Source: Bradyrhizobium diversitatis
GTDB taxonomy: Bacteria; Pseudomonadota; Alphaproteobacteria; Rhizobiales; Xanthobacteraceae
Assembly: GCF_016031635.1 (NCBI RefSeq)
Contig: NZ_JACEGD010000027.1
Coordinates: 62,001-126,000, forward strand
Length of the DNA: 64,000 bases
Direction of reading: 5' to 3'
Shown here: positions 58,836 through 64,000 of the stretch, piece by piece
Layout: each line of letters starts with the position of its first letter
Numbering within the stretch: position 1 is the first letter of the stretch
Program-made: the position numbers and the translations under genes
Notes under the pieces: generated by a model
The model's input: only the letters and a program-made list of their open reading frames with translations
Told to the model about the DNA's origin: nothing
The model's database searches: none

Positions 58836-58937
58836 AGCATGATCCGGAAAAGTGCGCGGCGGTTTTCCGAAAAGATCATGCTTAAACGACAGCCTGGAGC
58901 GCGATGCCGATTCATCCCGATCGCATCGCGCTTTAGC
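58833..58937. repeat. Two intergenic palindromes (AAGCATGATC and AGCGCGATGC types)
   Basis: AAAGCATGATCCGGAAAAG and TTTTCCGAAAAGATCATGCTT face each other at 58833-58884; AGCGCGATGC and GCATCGCGCT face each other at 58899-58932. I recall the first type as common in Bradyrhizobium and relatives. They follow the propeller gene and could act as its terminator. Confidence 0.7.
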
Positions 58938-59071
58938 CCGCAATGCTTGAAGGCCTGGTAACGGCGCGTTCGCTTCCGTTAACCTGTTCGCCCCAATTCC
59001 ACCCCACCGGTGCGCTCTAGCGCCCTCTTCGCCCGCCCTGTAGAATCCCACCGGGGCTGCTTGGGGGATTG

Positions 59072-60640
59072 ATGCGACCGACGTTGAATCTGAAGACCAT
59101 CCTGATCGGCCTGGCAGTGCTCGCGGCGTCGTTCTTCATCAGCCTGAAGGCGATGGATCTCCTGTCGCCGCACGCGCCGAACTCGGCGCCGCCGGTCGCA
59201 CAACTGCCGCCGCTGCCGCCGGCGTCGAAGAGCTCCATCGTCATCGCACCGGTCGCCATCGCGCTGTCGGCGATCCGCGAGCAGGCCGAGAAGGCCGCGC
59301 CGCGCAATTTCGCCGGCAAGGCCGACAACCCGATCTCGCAAATCCTGGAGAACGCCGATATCGGCTGGTCCGCGGCGCGCGGCCCGATGGCAGCTAGCGG
59401 CGACAAGGACGTGCTGACGATCTCGACGCCGCTCAGCGGCAAGCTGAACGTGACGGGGTCGCTGTCGTCGAAAGCCACGGGCGCGCTCGGCGACGCGCTC
59501 GGCAGCGTGCTCGGCGGTGACGCGGCGAAACGGATCGGCGCCGTCAACATCAAGAACCTGAACGCCAGCGCCGAGATCAAGGGCAACGTGGTCGTCACCT
59601 CGCGCCCGAAGCTCGCGGCCGCCTGGCATCTGGAGCCCAATCTCGGCGCCCAGGTCAATCTCGGCGACACCAATCTCGCGGTCGCCGGCGCCAAGGTCAA
59701 CGTGCCGGCGCAGGTGAAGCCGCTGATCGACAAGACGGTCGGCGAGCAGATCAACGCGGTCGCCGAACGCATCCGCAACGATCCTTCGCTGCGAGAGAAC
59801 GCTAGGGTGCAATGGGCCAAGGCGTGCCGCTCGATTCCGCTGCAAGGCTCGGGCTCCTCGGCCGCGCTGCCGCCGCTCTGGCTCGAGATGAAGCCGGTGC
59901 GCGCGATCGCGGCGCAGCCGCGCGTCGATGCGCAGGCCGTGACGCTGCTGCTCGGCCTCGAGGCCGAGACACGTGTCACCTCGGCGGCGACCAAGCCGGA
60001 GTGTCCGTTTCCCGACAAGATCTCGATCGTGCCGCCGACCGGCACCGGTGTGAGCATCGGCGTGCCGATCGACGTACCGTTCACCGAGATCAACAAGCTG
60101 ATCGCAGCGCAGATGGTCGGCCGCACCTATCCCGAGGACGGCTCCGGCCCGGTCGACGTCACCGTCAAGAGTGCCAATGTGACCCCTTCGGGCGACCGGC
60201 TGCTGATCTCGCTTCTGGTGCGCGCCAAGGAGAAGAAGAGCTGGTTCGGGCTCGGCGCCGAGGCGACGGTGCACATCTGGGGCCGGCCGATTCTCGACCA
60301 GGCACGGCAGACACTACGGCTCGACGACATCGAGCTCGCGGTGGAATCCGAGGCCGCCTTCGGCCTGCTGGGCGCCGCCGCGCGCGCGGTGGTGCCGCAG
60401 CTGCAGCAGGCGCTGTTGCAGAGGGCAACGCTCGATCTGAAGCCGATCGCTGCGAACGCCCGCGAGAAGATCGCGGCCGCAATCGCCGACTACCAGAAGA
60501 GCGAGGACGGCCTCAAGGTCGAGGCCAAAATCGACAGCCTGACGCTCGCCGACATCGCCTTCGATTCCAAGACCCTCCGCGTGGTCGCGGAAGCCGGCGG
60601 AACGCTGAACGTGTTCGTGACGAAGCTGTCGGGAATGTAG
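59072..60640 (+). CDS. DUF4403 family protein
   Basis: It is 522 aa. One N-terminal membrane helix (ILIGLAVLAASFFISLKAMD) places the rest in the periplasm. A proline spacer is followed by two lipid-binding-like beta domains: SSIVIAPVAIALSAIREQAE, GALGDALGSVLGGDAAKRIG, FTEINKLIAAQMVGRTYPED and VTPSGDRLLISLLVRAKEKK. This layout is that of DUF4403, a large family of envelope proteins without assigned function. GGGGG at 59063-59067 precedes ATG 59072. It is flanked by repeats on both sides and appears to be a single-gene unit. Confidence 0.85.
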   Translation: MRPTLNLKTILIGLAVLAASFFISLKAMDLLSPHAPNSAPPVAQLPPLPPASKSSIVIAPVAIALSAIREQAEKAAPRNFAGKADNPISQILENADIGWSAARGPMAASGDKDVLTISTPLSGKLNVTGSLSSKATGALGDALGSVLGGDAAKRIGAVNIKNLNASAEIKGNVVVTSRPKLAAAWHLEPNLGAQVNLGDTNLAVAGAKVNVPAQVKPLIDKTVGEQINAVAERIRNDPSLRENARVQWAKACRSIPLQGSGSSAALPPLWLEMKPVRAIAAQPRVDAQAVTLLLGLEAETRVTSAATKPECPFPDKISIVPPTGTGVSIGVPIDVPFTEINKLIAAQMVGRTYPEDGSGPVDVTVKSANVTPSGDRLLISLLVRAKEKKSWFGLGAEATVHIWGRPILDQARQTLRLDDIELAVESEAAFGLLGAAARAVVPQLQQALLQRATLDLKPIAANAREKIAAAIADYQKSEDGLKVEAKIDSLTLADIAFDSKTLRVVAEAGGTLNVFVTKLSGM

Positions 60641-60648
60641 CGCCCCTA

Positions 60649-60858
60649 CAGAGCTATCGCATTTGACTTTGTTGCGCGACCTGCGCGCACGCCTCGTGCT
60701 TCGAGACGGCGCTTACGCGCCTCCTCAGGATGAGGCTATTCGGCCTCAGTGCCCTTTGAACTGCAGCCACGCACTCCGTCCTCATCCTGAGGAGCCCGCC
60801 CAAGGCGGGCGTCTCGAAGGATGGCCGCAGGAAAGAGCTCTGAAATGCAATAGCCCTG
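60649..60858. mobile_element. Second MITE-like element carrying CCTCATCCTGAGG palindromes
   Basis: A 210-bp segment. The left end CAGAGCTATCGCATTTG (60649-60665) and the reverse complement of the right end, CAGGGCTATTGCATTTC, match the 5760-5929 element's ends at 15-16 of 17 positions. The interior holds two copies of the CCTCATCCTGAGG repeat (60692-60737, 60780-60823) rather than the CCCGGGC palindromes. No clear target duplication is seen. The window's third copy of the right end (CACATGCAATAGCCCGC) is at 63411-63427. Confidence 0.55.
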
Positions 60859-60961
60859 CCACTCACCGGACCCGCACACGTCCTCGTCGCTTGCGCCGCT
60901 GGCATTCTCGCTGCACGATGCTAATCTCGCATGGCATTGGACGGGACAACGCGAGGACGAC

Positions 60962-62071
60962 ATGGAAGCCGGCATGGTCACACCTGCGCCGGCACTGGTA
61001 CGCTTTTCCGGCATTCAGAAGACCTATGATGGCGAGCATCTCGTGGTGAAGAACCTCGATCTCGACATCAGGAAGGGCGAGTTCATCACCCTGCTCGGCC
61101 CCTCGGGCTCGGGCAAGACGACGACGCTGATGATGCTGGCCGGCTTCGAGGTACCGACCCATGGCGAGATCTATCTCGCGGACCGCCCGATCAAGAACGT
61201 GCCGCCGCACAAGCGCGACATCGGCATGGTGTTCCAGAACTACGCGCTGTTTCCACACCTGACGATCGCGGAAAACATCGCCTTCCCGCTCTCCGTTCGC
61301 AAGTCGAGCAAGGCGGACGTTCAGGACCGCGTGAGGGCGGCGCTGCGCATGATCAAGATGGAAACTTTTGCGCACCGGCGGCCGGGGCAGCTGTCCGGCG
61401 GTCAGCAGCAGCGCGTGGCGCTGGCCCGCGCGCTGGTTTTCAATCCGCAACTCGTGCTGATGGACGAGCCCCTTGGCGCCCTCGACAAGCGCCTGCGGGA
61501 GCAGATGCAGCTGGAGATCAAGCAACTGCACGAGACCACGGGCATCACGATCGTCTACGTCACCCACGATCAGAGCGAAGCGCTCACCATGTCGGACCGC
61601 ATCGCCGTGTTCAACGACGGCATCGTGCAGCAGATCGACAAGCCCGATGCGCTGTATGAGCATCCGGTGAACAGCTTCGTCGCTCACTTCATCGGCGAGA
61701 ACAACGTGCTCCCCGGCACCGTGGAAACCGTCGAAAGGGACTATTGCCGCGTCGCGCTGGCCGGTGGCGGCACTGTCGCCGCAAGGGCGGTCAACGTGTC
61801 AGGCGCGGGCGCATCGACCTCCCTGTCGGTGCGGCCGGAACGTGTCGCGATTGTTCGGGATGGCAGCGCCAGCGAGGGACCGAACCGGCTGCCGGCAAAA
61901 GTGCAGAACACCATCTATCTCGGCGACCACGCGCTGGCCGTGCTCGACGTCGCCGGCAACGGCGAGTTCATGGTCAAGCTTCAACCGGGAGCGCATCACG
62001 GCCTCCCACAGGGCGAATGCGTCTTCATCACCTTCCGCCCCGAGGACTGCCTGGCCCTCGATCCCGTCTGA
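60962..62071 (+). CDS. potA: Polyamine-type ABC transporter ATPase (PotA-like)
   Basis: Energises uptake by hydrolysing ATP on the cytoplasmic face. It is 369 aa. Walker A is GPSGSGKTTT near residue 46, Q-loop VFQNYALFPHLTIAENIAFP, signature LSGGQQQRVALARAL, Walker B LVLMDEPLGALD and switch histidine VYVTHDQSEAL. The C-terminal TOBE domain (VNVSGAGASTSLSVRPERVA, VQNTIYLGDHALAVL) is present. GAGGACGAC precedes ATG 60962. It is followed by the binding protein at 57 bp and then a permease. Confidence 0.93.
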   Translation: MEAGMVTPAPALVRFSGIQKTYDGEHLVVKNLDLDIRKGEFITLLGPSGSGKTTTLMMLAGFEVPTHGEIYLADRPIKNVPPHKRDIGMVFQNYALFPHLTIAENIAFPLSVRKSSKADVQDRVRAALRMIKMETFAHRRPGQLSGGQQQRVALARALVFNPQLVLMDEPLGALDKRLREQMQLEIKQLHETTGITIVYVTHDQSEALTMSDRIAVFNDGIVQQIDKPDALYEHPVNSFVAHFIGENNVLPGTVETVERDYCRVALAGGGTVAARAVNVSGAGASTSLSVRPERVAIVRDGSASEGPNRLPAKVQNTIYLGDHALAVLDVAGNGEFMVKLQPGAHHGLPQGECVFITFRPEDCLALDPV

Positions 62072-62127
62072 TCAGGACCCGCATCGATCAACCTCAACGC
62101 AACTCACATGTAGAAGGAAAAGGAACC

Positions 62128-63186
62128 ATGTTGAAGCGCAAGATTGGCAAGATCGCTCTGGGTTTGGTCGCGGCACTGAGTGCCAGTGCTGCGCTGGCCA
62201 CGGTTGCAGAAGCGCGCGACCTCACCGTCGTGTCGTGGGGCGGCGCGTATCAGGATGCGCAGAAGAAGGTCTATTTCGAGCCGTTCAAGAAAGCTTCCGG
62301 GATTCCCATGAACGACGAGTCCTGGGACGGCGGCGTCGGCGTGTTGCGCGCCAAGGTGCAGGGCGGCGCCGCCACCTGGGACGTCGTCCAGGTCGAGAGC
62401 GACGAACTGGCGGTCGGCTGCGAGGAAGGCCTGTTCGAGAAGCTGGATTATTCCAAGATCGGCGGCGAGGCCGCCTATATCCCGCCATCGGTCAACCCTT
62501 GCGGCGTCGGCGCCATCCTCTACGATTTCGTCCTCGGCTACGACAAGGACAAGTTGAAGCAGGCCCCCGGCGGATGGGCCGACTTCTTCGATACCAGGAA
62601 GATTCCGGGCAAGCGCGCCTTGCGTCAGGGCCCGAAGACCACGCTCGAAATCGCCCTCATGGCCGACGGCGTCGCGCCGAAGGACGTCTACAAGGTGCTG
62701 GCGACCGACGAAGGCATCGATCGCGCCTTCAAGAAGCTGGACACCATCAAGGGCGACATCGTCTGGTGGAAGGCCGGCGCGCAGCCGCCGCAATTGCTCG
62801 CCTCCGGCGAGGTGGCGATGACCTCGGTCTACAATGGCCGCATCGACACCGCGAACAAGAACGAGAAGAAGAATTTCGGCATGGTGTGGGACGGCGCGCT
62901 GTTCACCCTCGACAGCTGGGTCATCCTGAAGGGGAGCCCGAACAAGGACGCGGCCTACAAGTTCCTGGACTTCGTCGGCAAAGCGGAGAACCAGTCAAAG
63001 CTGTCGGAGAACATTGCCTATGGCACGTCGAACAAGGATGCCGCCGGACGACTCCCAGCCGCCGTCCTGAAGGATCTGCCGACCGCGCCTGACAACATCA
63101 AGAACGCGGTCGAGATCAACGTTGCCTTCTGGCTCGAGAACATCGACCGCCTGACCGAGCGCTTCAACAAATGGGCGGCGAAATAG
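62128..63186 (+). CDS. potD: Extracellular solute-binding protein of a polyamine-type ABC transporter (PotD-like)
   Basis: It is 352 aa. The signal peptide (IALGLVAALSASAALATVAE, cleavage after AEA) precedes a bilobal fold: LTVVSWGGAYQDAQKKVYFE, WDGGVGVLRAKVQGGAATWD, VQVESDELAVGCEEGLFEKL. These are typical of family 1/SBP_bac_8 proteins in PotD/putrescine-like clusters. AAGGAAAAGGAACC precedes ATG 62128. It is co-directional with potA and the permease. The bound solute is not determined; spermidine, putrescine or another amine are possible. Confidence 0.92.
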   Translation: MLKRKIGKIALGLVAALSASAALATVAEARDLTVVSWGGAYQDAQKKVYFEPFKKASGIPMNDESWDGGVGVLRAKVQGGAATWDVVQVESDELAVGCEEGLFEKLDYSKIGGEAAYIPPSVNPCGVGAILYDFVLGYDKDKLKQAPGGWADFFDTRKIPGKRALRQGPKTTLEIALMADGVAPKDVYKVLATDEGIDRAFKKLDTIKGDIVWWKAGAQPPQLLASGEVAMTSVYNGRIDTANKNEKKNFGMVWDGALFTLDSWVILKGSPNKDAAYKFLDFVGKAENQSKLSENIAYGTSNKDAAGRLPAAVLKDLPTAPDNIKNAVEINVAFWLENIDRLTERFNKWAAK

Positions 63187-63468
63187 CAAGCGACCGAACC
63201 GTTGTATGGCGCAGGCGGAGGGAAAAACGTGGCGGATAGCTCGCCCGCGGCGCATCCTTCGAGACGCCCGCCTACGGCGAGCCCTCAGGATGAGGTCTAA
63301 GTCTGTGGCAACGATTCTACAGGCACCGATCTCGAGGAGCCTCATCCTGAGGAGGCCGCGAAGCGGTCGTCTCGAAGGACGAGGCGCCTGCTCAGGCCGC
63401 GCCGAAAGGCCACATGCAATAGCCCGCTCCGAATGGGCGAGTGATGTCCGTTCAAAAGGGCTCATGCC
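63187..63468. repeat. Repeat-filled gap between potD and potB
   Basis: 282 bp carrying two facing CCTCATCCTGAGG-type palindromes (63252-63296, 63340-63384) and one MITE-like right end (CACATGCAATAGCCCGC, 63411-63427). A clear matching left end is not seen. No gene is present. Confidence 0.7.
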
Positions 63469-64000
63469 ATGACGGATGCACTCTTGACCGGCGCCGATGC
63501 GTCGACCGAGGTGCCGCTCAAGCGCCGATTGAGGCGCACCGAGCGGACACGCCAGCTCAAGGCGTTGGCGCTGGTAGCACCGCTTCTCGTCTTCCTGCTC
63601 TTCACCTTTGCCGGGCCGATCGCCGGCATGCTGTGGCGTGCGGTCGACGACCGCGAGGTCCGTCAGGTTCTGCCGAACACCTTGGCTGCGCTCGCTGGGT
63701 GGGACGGCAAGGACCTGCCGGACGAAACCGCCTACGCTGCGCTGGCAAGCGACATCCTGGCGGCGCGCGCCTCCGGCACCATCGCCATCGCAGCCAAGCG
63801 GCTGAACTACGCGCTGAACGGCTTCCGCACGATCCTGACCAGCACGGCCCGCAACCTGAAGTCGGAGCCGGAGCGAGGGACGGCCAAGGAGACGCTGGGC
63901 AGGATCAATCCCGCTTGGCGCGACCGCGCCACCTGGACGACGATCAGGGACGCCGGCGGTCCAGTGACCAGCTTCTACCTGCTGGCGGCGCTCGACCTGA
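63469..64000 (+). CDS. potB: ABC transporter permease, N-terminal part (PotB-like)
   Basis: Starts MTDALLTGADASTEVPLKRR and runs off the right edge after 177 codons. A first membrane helix (LKALALVAPLLVFLLFTFAG) is followed by PIAGMLWRAVDDREVRQVLP, the start of the periplasmic loop seen in PotB/PotH-type permeases. A long loop without further helices fills the rest of the visible part. Position after potA and potD supports the inner membrane channel role. The binding-protein-dependent transport motif (EAA loop) is outside the window. Confidence 0.85.
   Translation, partial: MTDALLTGADASTEVPLKRRLRRTERTRQLKALALVAPLLVFLLFTFAGPIAGMLWRAVDDREVRQVLPNTLAALAGWDGKDLPDETAYAALASDILAARASGTIAIAAKRLNYALNGFRTILTSTARNLKSEPERGTAKETLGRINPAWRDRATWTTIRDAGGPVTSFYLLAALDL

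Noticed and set aside
1..64000. CRISPR arrays, tRNA genes, rRNA genes, riboswitches
   Set aside because: No regularly spaced direct repeats, no tRNA arm signatures and no known riboswitch cores were recognised by eye.

Overview
The window is high-GC DNA from an alphaproteobacterium, most likely Bradyrhizobium or a close relative such as Rhodopseudomonas. The grounds are a complete rhizobial-type division and cell wall (dcw) cluster, an alphaproteobacterial RNase P RNA, a rhizobial-type PmtA phospholipid methyltransferase beside a phosphatidylserine decarboxylase, a perfect FNR/FixK box, and many short palindromic intergenic repeats. No tRNA, rRNA, CRISPR array, phage or intact transposase gene was seen. 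Genus assignment is inference, since no marker search could be run.

Region 1 (1-20150, minus strand) is the dcw cluster. In transcription order it runs rsmH, ftsL-like, ftsI, murE, murF, mraY, murD, ftsW, murG, an extra methyltransferase-like gene, murC, murB, ddl, ftsQ, ftsA and ftsZ (cut by the window edge). It supplies most of the cytoplasmic peptidoglycan precursor pathway and the core divisome. Several junctions overlap by 4 bp (ftsQ/ftsA, murE/murF, ftsI/ftsL), but repeats have invaded others. One of these is a 170-bp MITE-like element with 17-bp inverted ends and a 10-bp target duplication between murC and murB. No mraZ heads the cluster.

Region 2 (20151-28020) holds a divergent AmiD-type amidase, an ECF42-like sigma factor with its DGPF (YCII) partner, rnpB, an alpha/beta hydrolase, and a DUF983 protein divergent from a MocR-type regulator with a clear operator candidate between them. 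A small secreted protein and a TauE/SafE permease follow.

Region 3 (28021-35010) looks like an accessory island. An IS5-type transposase tail is followed by a SphA-like outer-membrane protein divergent from an arylsulfatase, a small exported two-cysteine protein and an eight-heme cytochrome/TPR protein. A perfect TTGAT-N4-ATCAA box lies in the divergent promoter region. The arylsulfatase carries a one-base frameshift just after its signal peptide. This is the most promising candidate for an undescribed system.

Region 4 (35199-43137) is export: a MATE pump, an ABC exporter, an EmrAB-type DHA2/HlyD pair and a divergent TetR regulator with a 21-bp perfect operator.

Region 5 (43178-53567) holds an extensin-like lipoprotein, a 27-residue membrane miniprotein, DUF2147 and FecR-domain exported proteins, and a Nudix hydrolase. 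It then has a lipid-flavoured group: phosphatidylserine decarboxylase, a long class III aminotransferase, an Mpo1/DUF962-like membrane protein, PmtA and a GT4 glycosyltransferase.

Region 6 (53841-64000) holds an L,D-transpeptidase, a cytochrome c, a GIY-YIG protein whose C-terminus is made from a repeat, a DUF899 gene with a coupled small membrane protein and a divergent regulator, a beta-propeller protein, a DUF4403 protein, and the start of a polyamine-type ABC importer operon (potA, potD, partial potB).
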